A stretch of DNA of 27,598 nucleotides from JABIAG01 sp964561995 (GTDB taxonomy: Archaea > Nanobdellota > Nanobdellia > Woesearchaeales > JABIAG01): positions 1 to 27,598 of the forward strand of contig CAZLQZ010000016.1 in NCBI GenBank assembly GCA_964561995.1. The letters are read 5' to 3'. Position 1 is the first letter of the stretch, and the number at the start of each line of letters is the position of its first letter. The notes under the pieces were generated by a model that was not told the origin of the DNA, made no database searches, and saw only the letters and a program-made list of their open reading frames with translations. Of the stretch, positions 14,655-22,365 are shown one piece after another. The translations under genes and the position numbers were made by a program.

Positions 14655-15623
14655 TTAATTATAAAACACTTTACTTATATTTACTGCAATACCTTTTTCT
14701 TGTTCTAATATCTTCTTAGAAGTTAATTTACTTTTTCCTAGTGCAATTAATTCGTTTTTTAGTGTCATTACTGCCACCATTTGATCGGGTTCAATTTGAT
14801 CGTGTAATTTAACTACTCCTGGAATGTTTAAACTAGCGCCATTAACAAGTGATTTAATTGCAGAATCTGAAACCCAAACTTTGGGTAAATGTACCGTGGC
14901 ACTTTCAATTGGTTGAATATATTTTCTTAGTAAATCTTCCTTTTTTTCTTCTTTCCAATAAAAGTATGCATCTGTTAAATCTTGTAAAGTAACTAAAGTT
15001 TCTTCATTAAATGGACCTACTTTTGATCTTCTTAATTCTTGCATGTGTGCGCCTGTACCTACTAATTCTCCAAAATCATGAATGTATTTTCTAATGTAAG
15101 TTCCAGCTTCGCAACCAATCTTAAAAAGAACATCTTGACCTTCAATTTCTAAAATTTCAATGTAATATATTTTTCTATAACGATATTGTCTTTTAACTGC
15201 GGATTTAATTGGTGGAAGTTGTCTTATTGTTCCAGTCATTTTTTTGAAAGCTTTTTTGATGGTTTTTGTATCAATTTCATGGTGTAAATGCATTAAAGCT
15301 ACATATTCCTTTCCTGCAGATAATAATGCTTGTACGATTCTTGTAGCTTTGCCAGTTGCAATTGTTAAACAACCTGTTACTGCTGGGTCTAATGTTCCCG
15401 AGTGGCCTGATTTTGATATGTGAAGTATTTTTTGTAAGTAATCTGAAACTTGATGAGAAGTTGGACCTTTTGGTTTATCTATATTAATAATTCCATAATT
15501 CATTATTTGTTCAACTGGTCTATTTTCTGGTTTAATTCCAAATTTTCCTTCTTCTTCTACTTTAATTAGAATTTTTCTATCAAATTTTTCTGCTGGTAGC
15601 AAATTTTCTTTCATTGAGTTCAT
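14655..15623 (-). CDS. cbf5: H/ACA RNA-guided tRNA/rRNA pseudouridine synthase Cbf5
   Basis: A 322-residue archaeal Cbf5/TruB-family enzyme, the catalytic subunit of H/ACA ribonucleoproteins, also able to modify tRNA U55. Visible features: the N-terminal Cbf5 extension, INIDKPKGPTSHQV, the catalytic-Asp motif SGHSGTLDPAVTG (about 72-84, D79), the KEYVALMHLHHE strand, RQLPPIKSAVKR, the CEAGTYIRKYIHDFG motif and a C-terminal PUA domain (from about 245). Two starts are possible: 15623 (MNSMKENLL) or 15614 (MKENLL). The TATA box at 15638-15647 fits the second better for a leaderless message. It is convergent with the MFS gene and divergent from the dolichol-kinase-like gene. No Nop10, Gar1 or L7Ae is in view. 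Confidence 0.94.
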   Translation of the reverse strand: MNSMKENLLPAEKFDRKILIKVEEEGKFGIKPENRPVEQIMNYGIINIDKPKGPTSHQVSDYLQKILHISKSGHSGTLDPAVTGCLTIATGKATRIVQALLSAGKEYVALMHLHHEIDTKTIKKAFKKMTGTIRQLPPIKSAVKRQYRYRKIYYIEILEIEGQDVLFKIGCEAGTYIRKYIHDFGELVGTGAHMQELRRSKVGPFNEETLVTLQDLTDAYFYWKEEKKEDLLRKYIQPIESATVHLPKVWVSDSAIKSLVNGASLNIPGVVKLHDQIEPDQMVAVMTLKNELIALGKSKLTSKKILEQEKGIAVNISKVFYN

Positions 15624-15637
15624 AAATATTGGGGTGA

Positions 15638-15647
15638 TTATATAAAT
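15638..15647 (-). promoter_or_regulatory. Putative TATA box of cbf5
   Basis: ATTTATATAA on the minus strand. Its centre is about 20 bases from ATG 15623 and 29 from ATG 15614; typical TATA-to-start spacing in this window is 24-27, so the downstream ATG is somewhat favoured. Confidence 0.45.
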
Positions 15648-15714
15648 ATAACGGAAGAACTATTGTAATCTTGGATATATTAAACATAAAATGTGTTTAC
15701 TATGTGTCGAAAAG

Positions 15715-15725
15715 TTTTTATATTA
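15715..15725 (+). promoter_or_regulatory. Putative TATA box of the dolichol-kinase-like gene
   Basis: TTTTTATATTA centred about 25 bases before ATG 15745. Confidence 0.5.
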
Positions 15726-15744
15726 CTGTTTAACATAATAGTTT

Positions 15745-16302
15745 ATGAAAGTATGGAGAAAAGTATTTCATATGATGGGTGTGTTAATTTTATTATATTT
15801 ACTTTTTAATAGACGAGAAGCAATCACAATAATGGTAGTTATTCTTATATTTAATTTTATTTTAGAATATTTGAGAATGAATTCAAAATGGTTTAACAAA
15901 TTTATATCTCACCCTGAGTTAATTAGAAAAAATGAAATTCAAAGAATGTGGGGGGTTACTTGGTATCTTTCAGGTATATTAATTTCTATAATTTTATTTG
16001 AGAAACATATTGCAATATTAAGTGTTTTATTTCTTGCAATAGCTGACCCTTGGGCAGAAATTTTTGGAAAAGGTTTTGGTAAATTACATATTTTAAAAGG
16101 AAAAACAATGGAAGGAGCATTAGGATTTTTTTTGTGTGCTTTAATTGTTGCAGTTATATTTGCAAAAATATTTCAAATTCCTTTTGTTGTTGTGTTTGCA
16201 GGTGCAATTGCAGCGACATTAGCAGAACTATTTTCTTATAAATGGGACGATAATTTAACAATTCCAATAATAAGTGGATTAATAATGAGTTTAATAATAT
16301 AA
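15745..16302 (+). CDS. Dolichol kinase-like/SEC59-VTE5 family polyprenol kinase
   Basis: A 185-residue polytopic protein of the CTP-dependent polyprenol/phytol kinase family (COG0170), related to phosphatidate cytidylyltransferases. The conserved active-site segments are ADPWAEIFGKGFGK (about 100-113), KGKTMEGALGFF (118-129), AATLAELFS (156-164) and DDNLTIPIISGL (168-179). The N-terminal KVWRKVFHMMG also fits the family. Likely role: phosphorylating a dolichol or other isoprenoid alcohol for glycan assembly. It could act with UppP (3308) in keeping up lipid-phosphate carriers. The divergent partner is cbf5. It is convergent with eS1, 13 bases apart. Confidence 0.85.
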   Translation: MKVWRKVFHMMGVLILLYLLFNRREAITIMVVILIFNFILEYLRMNSKWFNKFISHPELIRKNEIQRMWGVTWYLSGILISIILFEKHIAILSVLFLAIADPWAEIFGKGFGKLHILKGKTMEGALGFFLCALIVAVIFAKIFQIPFVVVFAGAIAATLAELFSYKWDDNLTIPIISGLIMSLII

Positions 16303-16315
16303 TAAATAAAAAGAA

Positions 16316-17035
16316 TTATTCTTCTTTAATTACTTTTGTTTCAGTTTCAGATTTAACTTCGGGTATAGCTTCCTTTTTAACTTCAGGTTTAACTTCCTTT
16401 TTTTCAACTGGTTCAGCAGTTTTTTCTTCTTTAACATTTTTTACAATTTTAACGCTATCTTGTTTTTTATTTTGAACCAATTCAACAATTTTAATTTCAA
16501 CTGTTTTTAAAGGATAAACTTTAGCTAATGCTCTTTTTAGATCTTTTTGTAATCTATGATTAATAATCATTCCAAATAAAGCATCTGGATTAGTTTTACT
16601 AATAACATCAGTAAGTTTAGCTTTACAACTTTTTCTTAATGCTGTTTTAACTGAATTAGAAACATTATTTAATGTAATCATGATTGGTTTAATAATGATT
16701 TGTTCTTTTGTACTTGTAGTAAGTTTATATCTTGAATCGACTCTGTCATGACCTTTTCTAATCATCATTTTAATTGATGTTGGTTGAGTTGAATAGCCTG
16801 TTATTCTTGTTTTAGCTTTAATTCCATCAAATTCCGTAACAGTAAAAGTAACATTATATATTCTTTTTCTTGGATCATTCATTAAGTTCATCAAGTTAGC
16901 CTTAACTCTTCTTCCCATTATTTTACCTGGTTCTTCTATGTGACATTCACCAAGTTCTCTATTGTCTGGACTTAGAATACTAACCCATTTTTTCTTTTTT
17001 ACTACTGCTGCTTTTTTTCTAGTCTTTTTAGCCAT
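16316..17035 (-). CDS. rps3ae: 30S ribosomal protein eS1 (S3Ae) with PEVK-like tail
   Basis: A 239-residue eS1 protein of the small subunit, which lies near the mRNA exit site. Family landmarks: basic N-terminus MAKKTRKKAA, KKWVSILSP, the GRRVKANLMNL segment, IYNVTFTVTEFDG, RKGHDRVDSRYKLTTS and the helical C-terminal KLTDVISKTNP. The core ends near residue 195. A charged tail follows (196-239) with PVEKKEVKPEVKKEA identical to the end of eL31 and a final KVIKEE. The gene stands alone with a TATA-like element about 26 bases upstream (CTTTTTAAACC, minus strand, near 17060-17070). Confidence 0.94.
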   Translation of the reverse strand: MAKKTRKKAAVVKKKKWVSILSPDNRELGECHIEEPGKIMGRRVKANLMNLMNDPRKRIYNVTFTVTEFDGIKAKTRITGYSTQPTSIKMMIRKGHDRVDSRYKLTTSTKEQIIIKPIMITLNNVSNSVKTALRKSCKAKLTDVISKTNPDALFGMIINHRLQKDLKRALAKVYPLKTVEIKIVELVQNKKQDSVKIVKNVKEEKTAEPVEKKEVKPEVKKEAIPEVKSETETKVIKEE

Positions 17036-17112
17036 GTATTACTCGAAAAATCTAAGTGGTTTAAAAAGCTTTTCATTTTATGTGGATAATAATTTTTTAA
17101 TTGGTGTGATTA

Positions 17113-17598
17113 TTAAAGATATTCTTCTAAACCGTTATATGACTGTAATAAAGAATTAATTGTTTTTGGAGTTGTATTTTGTCCCGTTGCTCCTTGTGCA
17201 ATTGGTACTGCTCCAAACATTTTCATGTGTAAACGAATAAATGCTTCTTCTAATTCTTTTCTAGAATTGTTTTTTGGAACTTCATAAATTTGTAAATTTA
17301 TTGGCTTGCATAACTCGTAAAATGTTGTTAATGTATAATTAGAAGTATAATCATTTGCTGTAGTTAAATTTGGTCCTATATGTTTAAATCTTTCTCCTGT
17401 AGGTGATTTTTTTCTACATGCTTCACCGATGTACAAAGTTTTTCCTGGTTTAATTGGATAATTAATTTCCTCCATTATTGCAGAATAAAAATAAATAATT
17501 TGTGTATTTTCTTGGAGTCTTTCATGTTTTGCCAAATCTAATAAAAATTTTCTTCCAACATATTTTTTATGAATAATTTGTTCAACTATTAATTCCAT
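17113..17598 (-). CDS. GIY-YIG nuclease-like hypothetical protein
   Basis: A 161-residue protein with a pattern resembling the GIY-YIG fold. TQIIYFYSA (about 32-40) stands for GIY, KTLYIGEAC (53-61) has the exact YIG, GERFKHIG supplies the conserved Arg (about 70), ELEEAFIRLHMKMFG gives the metal-binding Glu (about 117) and PIAQGATGQN the closing Asn. The GIY part is changed to IYF, so activity is uncertain. This single-domain form is unlike UvrC or SLX1, and no homing context is seen. It lies just downstream of gyrB on the same strand (39 bases) and may share its transcript. Assignment is by motif spacing only. Confidence 0.6.
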   Translation of the reverse strand: MELIVEQIIHKKYVGRKFLLDLAKHERLQENTQIIYFYSAIMEEINYPIKPGKTLYIGEACRKKSPTGERFKHIGPNLTTANDYTSNYTLTTFYELCKPINLQIYEVPKNNSRKELEEAFIRLHMKMFGAVPIAQGATGQNTTPKTINSLLQSYNGLEEYL

Positions 17599-17637
17599 AA
17601 TAAAAAGAATTCTAATAATTTTTAAAAAGATTTAGGA

Positions 17638-19536
17638 TTAAATATCTAATTCTTTAACATCTTTAGCGTGTTTTTGAATGAATTCTCTTCTTGGTTGAAC
17701 TTCATCACCCATTAAGACACTAAAAATTCTGTCAGCTTCAACTGCATCTTCAATTGTAACTTGAATTAAATTTCTATTATCTGGATCTAAAGTTGTTTCC
17801 CATAGTTGAGTTGGGTTCATTTCGCCAAGACCTTTATATCTTTGAATATTTATTCCTTCATTACCAATTTCAGCTAATAATTTATCTTTTTCAGCATCAT
17901 TTGCAATCCAATATTCTTTTTTACCTTTTTTAATCTTATATAATGGTGGTTGAGCTATGTAGATATATCCATTATCAATTAATGGTTTCATATATCTAAA
18001 AAAGAATGTTAAAATAAGTGTAGTAATGTGATTACCGTCAACATCTGCGTCAGTCATAATTATTACTTTGTGATAACGTGCTTTTTCAATATTAAATTCA
18101 TCACCTATGCTTGTTCCTAATGCAGTTATTAATGTTAAAATTTCATCATTTTTAAGTAATATATTTAATCTTGATTTTTCAACATTTAAGATTTTACCTT
18201 TTAATGGAAGTATTGCTTGAAATTCTCTATTTCTTCCTTGTTTTGCACTTCCTCCTGCTGAATCTCCCTCTACAATGAATACTTCTGATTTAGTTGCATC
18301 TTTTGATGCACAGTCTGCTAATTTTCCCGGTAATGAACTTCCTTCAAGTAAACCTTTTCTTCTAGTTAATTCACGAGCTTTTCTTGCTGCTTCTCTTGCT
18401 TTAGCAGCGTTAACAATTTTATCAATGACATTTCTTGCTACTTTTGGATTTTCGGCCAAATACTCTGCTAATTTTTCACTAACAATTGAATCAACTATTC
18501 CTTTAACTTCTGAATTTCCTAATTTAGTTTTAGTTTGGCCTTCAAATTGTGGTTCTGGAATTTTTACTGAAATTACTGCAGTTAAACCTTCTCTAGAATC
18601 TTCACCTTGAATATTATCTTTTATTTTATTTTTTTCTGCAAATTTATTAAATACTCTAGTTAATGCTGTTTTAAAACCTGATAAATGAGTTCCTCCTTCG
18701 TGGGTGTTAATGTTATTAACAAAAGTAAAAATATTTTCTTGATAAGCTCCTGTATATTGTAATGCAATTTCAAGTTGAATATCGTCTTGTTCTTTAAACA
18801 AATATATTGGTGAATGTAATGATGGTTTATTTTCATTTAAATATTCAACAAAAGAAATAATTCCTCCTTCATAATGAAATATTTCTTCTTTATCCTCTTT
18901 TTCTTCTTGGAGAATAATTTTAACTCCTTTATTTAAAAAAGCTAATTCTCTAAGTCTTAATGAAATTGTTTCGAAATCAAATTCTACACTATCAAAAATT
19001 TCATCATCTGGATAAAAAGTTACAGTAGTTCCAGTTTCATCAGTTGGGTCTCCTTTTTCCACTTCACTAACTTTGTCTCCTTTTGCAAAATTTTGACTCC
19101 AAATAAAACCGTCCCTTTTAACTTTAATGTTTAAATTTTTAGATAAAGCATTAACAACACTAATTCCAACTCCGTGTAATCCTCCTGAAACTTTGTATGT
19201 TTTACTGTCGAATTTACCGCCTGCATGAAGTTTTGTCATTACAACTTCTAATGCAGAAACTTTGAATTTAGGATGTATATCTACTGGAATACCTCTTCCA
19301 TCATCTTCAATTGAAACACTTCCGTCTTTATTTAATTTAACTGTGATTTTAGAACAAAAGCCTGCTAATGCTTCATCAATACTATTATCTACAACTTCAC
19401 TAATTAAATGATGTAGACCTCTTGGTCCAGTTGAACCAATATACATGCCTGGTCTTTTTCTTACAGCAGATAAACCTGAAAGAACTTGAATTTCACCTGC
19501 ATTATAATTGTCGTTTTTGTTAATTTCTTCTGTCAA
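17638..19536 (-). CDS. gyrB: DNA gyrase subunit B
   Basis: A 632-residue bacterial-type GyrB, the ATPase and part of the DNA gate of gyrase, which introduces negative supercoils with GyrA. Visible: KRPGMYIGSTGPRGLHHL (27-44), N51 in EVVDNSIDEA, DDGRGIP (78-84), HAGGKFD, GGLHGVG (118-124), QTKTKLGN (334-341), the TOPRIM motifs EGDSAGGSAKQGR (423-435) and DADVDGNH (496-503), and QRYKGLGEMN. Length fits the short form without the Gram-negative insert. The start is TTG at 19534-19536, supported by GAGG five bases upstream and an upstream in-frame stop (TGA at 19552-19554). gyrA is not next to it, unlike in most bacteria. A bacterial origin by transfer is likely. Confidence 0.96.
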   Translation of the reverse strand: MTEEINKNDNYNAGEIQVLSGLSAVRKRPGMYIGSTGPRGLHHLISEVVDNSIDEALAGFCSKITVKLNKDGSVSIEDDGRGIPVDIHPKFKVSALEVVMTKLHAGGKFDSKTYKVSGGLHGVGISVVNALSKNLNIKVKRDGFIWSQNFAKGDKVSEVEKGDPTDETGTTVTFYPDDEIFDSVEFDFETISLRLRELAFLNKGVKIILQEEKEDKEEIFHYEGGIISFVEYLNENKPSLHSPIYLFKEQDDIQLEIALQYTGAYQENIFTFVNNINTHEGGTHLSGFKTALTRVFNKFAEKNKIKDNIQGEDSREGLTAVISVKIPEPQFEGQTKTKLGNSEVKGIVDSIVSEKLAEYLAENPKVARNVIDKIVNAAKAREAARKARELTRRKGLLEGSSLPGKLADCASKDATKSEVFIVEGDSAGGSAKQGRNREFQAILPLKGKILNVEKSRLNILLKNDEILTLITALGTSIGDEFNIEKARYHKVIIMTDADVDGNHITTLILTFFFRYMKPLIDNGYIYIAQPPLYKIKKGKKEYWIANDAEKDKLLAEIGNEGINIQRYKGLGEMNPTQLWETTLDPDNRNLIQVTIEDAVEADRIFSVLMGDEVQPRREFIQKHAKDVKELDI

Positions 19537-19539
19537 TTT

Positions 19540-19546
19540 ATCCTCT
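19540..19546 (-). promoter_or_regulatory. Shine-Dalgarno site fixing the TTG start of gyrB
   Basis: AGAGGAT on the minus strand ends three bases before the TTG (core GAGG five bases away). A six-codon ATG frame (MINRG, then stop) overlaps this site in another frame and ends just before the TTG, which could couple initiation. Confidence 0.55.
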
Positions 19547-19637
19547 ATTAATCATAATATTATCAAAATTTTGGTCATTTATAAAGTTTTCTAAGTTATA
19601 AAAATTTGAATAAAAAAAATTAAGAATTAAAAATGGT

Positions 19638-20990
19638 CTAATCTTTTTTTTCAGCTTCTTTTTTTATTTTTTCCCATGGTTCTTTAAATTTTTCTTTAAT
19701 TTCAGCTGCATATTTATCGATTATTTTTTTGTTTTTATCATTTGTTAAAATGTCATCAGCACCTTTATGAGTAGGTTTTAAATCATGTTTTGCATAAAGT
19801 TCCCTACTAACTTCCGGATTATCTATCCATTGGCAAGGCATGTATAAATTTTCATTATAGGGTTGTTTTTTTCTTAAATCTTTAAAATACTCTGAGTTAA
19901 ATGCTTCTTTAAGGCTTACTTCTTTGATGTTACTCACTGAAAAATGTGTGAAAATGCATGGTTCAACGTCACCTGTAGATGTTACATGAGCATATTCTTT
20001 TCCAGCAATACATCCACCTACATATGGTGCATCATTCCAGAAATCTATGATAAAAAGAGGTTTTGTATCTCTAATTATTTTACCTCTATTAAGCATATTG
20101 AGTCTTTGATCTGGTGTAGGCATTAAACTCATATCGGGATCTCCACATACTGGCATAAATAAGAAATACCAAGACATAAATGCACCTTTATCAATTAACA
20201 TGTCTATAAATTCATCACTAAAAACTAGTTCTTGATTTTTATTTGTAACACAAATTGATGTTCCAAAAGGAATTTTATGTTTTTTCAATAACGCCATTGC
20301 TTTCATTATTGCATTCCATGTGCCTTTTCCTCTTCTTTCATCAGTTTCTTTTTCATAACCTTCAATACTAATTTGAAGTATAACATTTCCAACTTCTTTA
20401 AGTTTTTCACATAATTCTTCTGTGATTAATGTACCATTTGAATAAACTTGAAAATAACAATCATTATATTTTTTGAATATATCAAATAAGTCTTTTCTTA
20501 TGAAAGGTTCTCCTCCTAAGATTGTTATAAAACCAACCTTCATGTCTCTTGCTTGACCAATAACTCTGTCTAAATCTTCGTATGAAAGGTCGTCTTCTTT
20601 AGAATATCTATCTGCATAACATCCGACGCATCTTAAATTACATCTCATGGATGGAGAAATTAATAATGTTTTTGGAGCCCAATTGTCAATTTTATCCATG
20701 TTATCTTCTTTAAATTTATCATTTTCTATAAAACCTCTTAAAATTAAATTTTCAACTAATTTTTTTAGGCATTTTTGATCAGTACCTTCAAGAATTCTTT
20801 TAATTAAATAATATGTTGGATGTTTTTTCTTTATTAAATCTATTAAAATTTCAATAACTCTCTTTTCAACTTTGCCAGAAAACTTAGCCGCAATGTTCAT
20901 CACTCTAATTATATTTTCATCAGAGGTATTAGATAACATTGGAAGTATCGTGCTCAATACTTTAACTTTTATTTGATCATTGATTCCCAT
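19638..20990 (-). CDS. Radical SAM protein with C-terminal auxiliary-cluster-like region
   Basis: A 450-residue protein. Residues 1-105 form a helical, charged N-terminal region of unknown role. The radical SAM core starts at 108: C117, C121 and C124 form CNLRCVGC, and ILGGEPF (157-163) is the SAM-binding motif. The C-terminal part has cysteines at 327, 345 and 386 (GGCIAGKEYAHVTSTGDVEP, then MPCQWID), a twitch/SPASM-like pattern found in peptide- and cofactor-modifying enzymes. The tail is Lys/Glu-rich. The substrate is unknown. An own TATA-like element lies about 25 bases upstream. The next gene upstream on the same strand encodes a 48-residue acidic protein, 146 bases away. Confidence 0.85.
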   Translation of the reverse strand: MGINDQIKVKVLSTILPMLSNTSDENIIRVMNIAAKFSGKVEKRVIEILIDLIKKKHPTYYLIKRILEGTDQKCLKKLVENLILRGFIENDKFKEDNMDKIDNWAPKTLLISPSMRCNLRCVGCYADRYSKEDDLSYEDLDRVIGQARDMKVGFITILGGEPFIRKDLFDIFKKYNDCYFQVYSNGTLITEELCEKLKEVGNVILQISIEGYEKETDERRGKGTWNAIMKAMALLKKHKIPFGTSICVTNKNQELVFSDEFIDMLIDKGAFMSWYFLFMPVCGDPDMSLMPTPDQRLNMLNRGKIIRDTKPLFIIDFWNDAPYVGGCIAGKEYAHVTSTGDVEPCIFTHFSVSNIKEVSLKEAFNSEYFKDLRKKQPYNENLYMPCQWIDNPEVSRELYAKHDLKPTHKGADDILTNDKNKKIIDKYAAEIKEKFKEPWEKIKKEAEKKD

Positions 20991-21111
20991 AGTTGAATAT
21001 CATAATGAGTTTATTTAAAAATTTTATGCTTACGATTAATATGAATTATGAGTTAAAAATAAAATATTAGGTCTAAAATTATTATTTTTAGAATTAGTTG
21101 TATGAAATAAT

Positions 21112-21136
21112 TTAATAAAATAAAATAAAAAAATAT
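21112..21136 (-). terminator. T-rich terminator after the small acidic gene
   Basis: On the minus strand the bases after the stop are T-rich (runs of TTTTTTT and repeated TTTTA), as in archaeal intrinsic terminators. It would separate the small gene from the radical SAM gene. Confidence 0.45.
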
Positions 21137-21283
21137 TTAGTAAGCTTCGTCGTAGCCCTTCAAAAAAGCTTCTTCTTCTAGGCTAATTTCGTCGTTTTCA
21201 ACTAGTGCTTCTCTGTAATCATCGTCATAGATGTCTTTTGTTATTTCTTCGAATTCATCTAATTCAATATTTTTTTTATTCAT
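21137..21283 (-). CDS. Small acidic protein (48 residues), unknown
   Basis: An ATG frame of 48 codons reading MNKKNIELDEFEEITKDI at the start and SLEEEAFLKGYDEAY at the end. Net charge is strongly negative and there is no cysteine. It uses many C-ending codons (GAC, TAC, GGC, AGC, ATC, AAC) that are rare in neighbouring genes, a bias often linked to high expression. GGGGGG lies six bases before the ATG (a G-rich Shine-Dalgarno-like site). A T-rich tract on the minus strand immediately follows the stop. It is divergent from the AbrB-PhoU regulator and upstream of the radical SAM gene on the same strand. Possible roles: abundant small regulator, or substrate of the radical SAM enzyme; neither is shown. 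Confidence 0.75.
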   Translation of the reverse strand: MNKKNIELDEFEEITKDIYDDDYREALVENDEISLEEEAFLKGYDEAY

Positions 21284-21291
21284 GTATTTCC

Positions 21292-21302
21292 CCCCACTAT
21301 AC
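21292..21302 (-). promoter_or_regulatory. GTATAGTGGGG motif before the small acidic gene
   Basis: On the minus strand this reads GTATAGTGGGG, close to the ATG. A near-identical GTATAATGGGG is at 21370-21380 on the plus strand before the regulator, followed by GTATATGGGG. The pair could be shared operators or simply G-rich ribosome-binding sites. Confidence 0.4.
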
Positions 21303-21318
21303 ATAATAGTAATCTTTA

Positions 21319-21352
21319 TTAATATATACCTATTTCATATGGTATATATTAA
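21319..21352. promoter_or_regulatory. Perfect inverted repeat between divergent genes, probable operator
   Basis: Arms of 12 bases, TTAATATATACC (21319-21330) and GGTATATATTAA (21341-21352), around the 10-base spacer TATTTCATAT. It lies almost midway between the two ATGs, 52 and 58 bases from its centre, and overlaps the likely TATA elements of both genes. The adjacent AbrB-PhoU protein is the natural candidate to bind it. Confidence 0.6.
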
Positions 21353-21393
21353 GCATATAGTTATATTAAGTATAATGGGGTATATGGGGAAAA

Positions 21394-22323
21394 ATGGATT
21401 TTAGAAAAATAATTGCATTTGGAAAATCATCATTTGTAGTGTCTTTACCTAAGGATTGGCTACAAAACAATAAACTTGTAAAAGGAGATGTAGTTTTTTT
21501 AGAGCAAGATTCTGATAAATTAATAATAGTTCCTAAAGAAAAAGAATTAGTTAAGGAAGAAAAAAGGATCTTAATTAAAACTAGAAATAAAGATATTTCT
21601 AGAGTTAAAAGAGAAATTGCATCAGCTTTCATAAATTTTCACGATTATATTGTCATAGAAGGTGACAATTTGCCTACTATGTCAAAAGAAATTTCAGAAT
21701 TTATTCACCATTTAGTTGCTTTAGAAATTATGGAACAGTCTTCTACAAAAATTATTGCTAAAGATTTCTTGAAAGTTGGTGATGTGACAATTAAAGATTA
21801 TGTAAGAAAATCTGATATTACGATTAGATCCATTTTAATGGATTTAAAAGATCCTAATTATGCTTTTTATGATGCTACTGCTTTAAGGCAAAAAAGTGTG
21901 GATAGAATTTATTTGCTTGTTTTTAAGGCAATAAAATCAATGCATGAAACTCCCACTACAATTAAAAAATCTGGCATTACTTCTAGTGAAATGATAAAAT
22001 ATAATCAATATAATTACTGTTTATATAGAGTTGGAAAGTATTTGAAACATATTGCTCTTAGCATGAATAAACTTAAAAAAAAGGAGATAAAAATTGTAAG
22101 TGATTTAGTGGGTGAATTGTATGATCATTATATTAGTGTAATGAAAGCTGTTCACAATCAAGATAATGAAAAATCATATTTATTAAGTAATAAAAAAGGC
22201 CAAGTAAGATCAAAACTAGATTCTATTATTGATAAATCCAATGGAAAATTAGTTCTTGTAGTTTATTTAATAAGTATGATTTATTTAGAAATACATGAAT
22301 TAAATCATGCAAATTACGATTAA
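21394..22323 (+). CDS. AbrB-PhoU domain transcriptional/phosphate-uptake regulator
   Basis: A 309-residue protein. Residues 1-50 form an AbrB/SpoVT (swapped-hairpin) DNA-binding domain: RKIIAFGKSSFVVSLPKDWLQNNKLVKGDVVFLEQ. The rest (about 90-305) is all-helical, with the repeated helices expected of PhoU (HHLVALEIMEQSS, NYCLYRVGKYLKHIALSMN). AbrB-PhoU fusions are common in archaea and are usually annotated as phosphate uptake regulators. No Pst transporter is in the window, so another target is possible; the divergent small acidic gene across the inverted repeat is the best candidate. GGGGAAAA precedes the ATG. Confidence 0.85.
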   Translation: MDFRKIIAFGKSSFVVSLPKDWLQNNKLVKGDVVFLEQDSDKLIIVPKEKELVKEEKRILIKTRNKDISRVKREIASAFINFHDYIVIEGDNLPTMSKEISEFIHHLVALEIMEQSSTKIIAKDFLKVGDVTIKDYVRKSDITIRSILMDLKDPNYAFYDATALRQKSVDRIYLLVFKAIKSMHETPTTIKKSGITSSEMIKYNQYNYCLYRVGKYLKHIALSMNKLKKKEIKIVSDLVGELYDHYISVMKAVHNQDNEKSYLLSNKKGQVRSKLDSIIDKSNGKLVLVVYLISMIYLEIHELNHANYD

Positions 22324-22333
22324 TACTAGTAAG

Positions 22334-22343
22334 TTTTTTAAAT
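22334..22343 (+). promoter_or_regulatory. Putative TATA box of the 22366 gene
   Basis: An A/T box reading TTTTTTAAAT, centred about 26 bases before ATG 22366 and just after the AbrB-PhoU stop. Confidence 0.45.
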
Positions 22344-22365
22344 AGAACTTTATTATTCATTACTT

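Noticed and set aside
18275..18610. 111-codon plus-strand open frame within gyrB
   Set aside because: Shadow of the conserved gyrB coding region.
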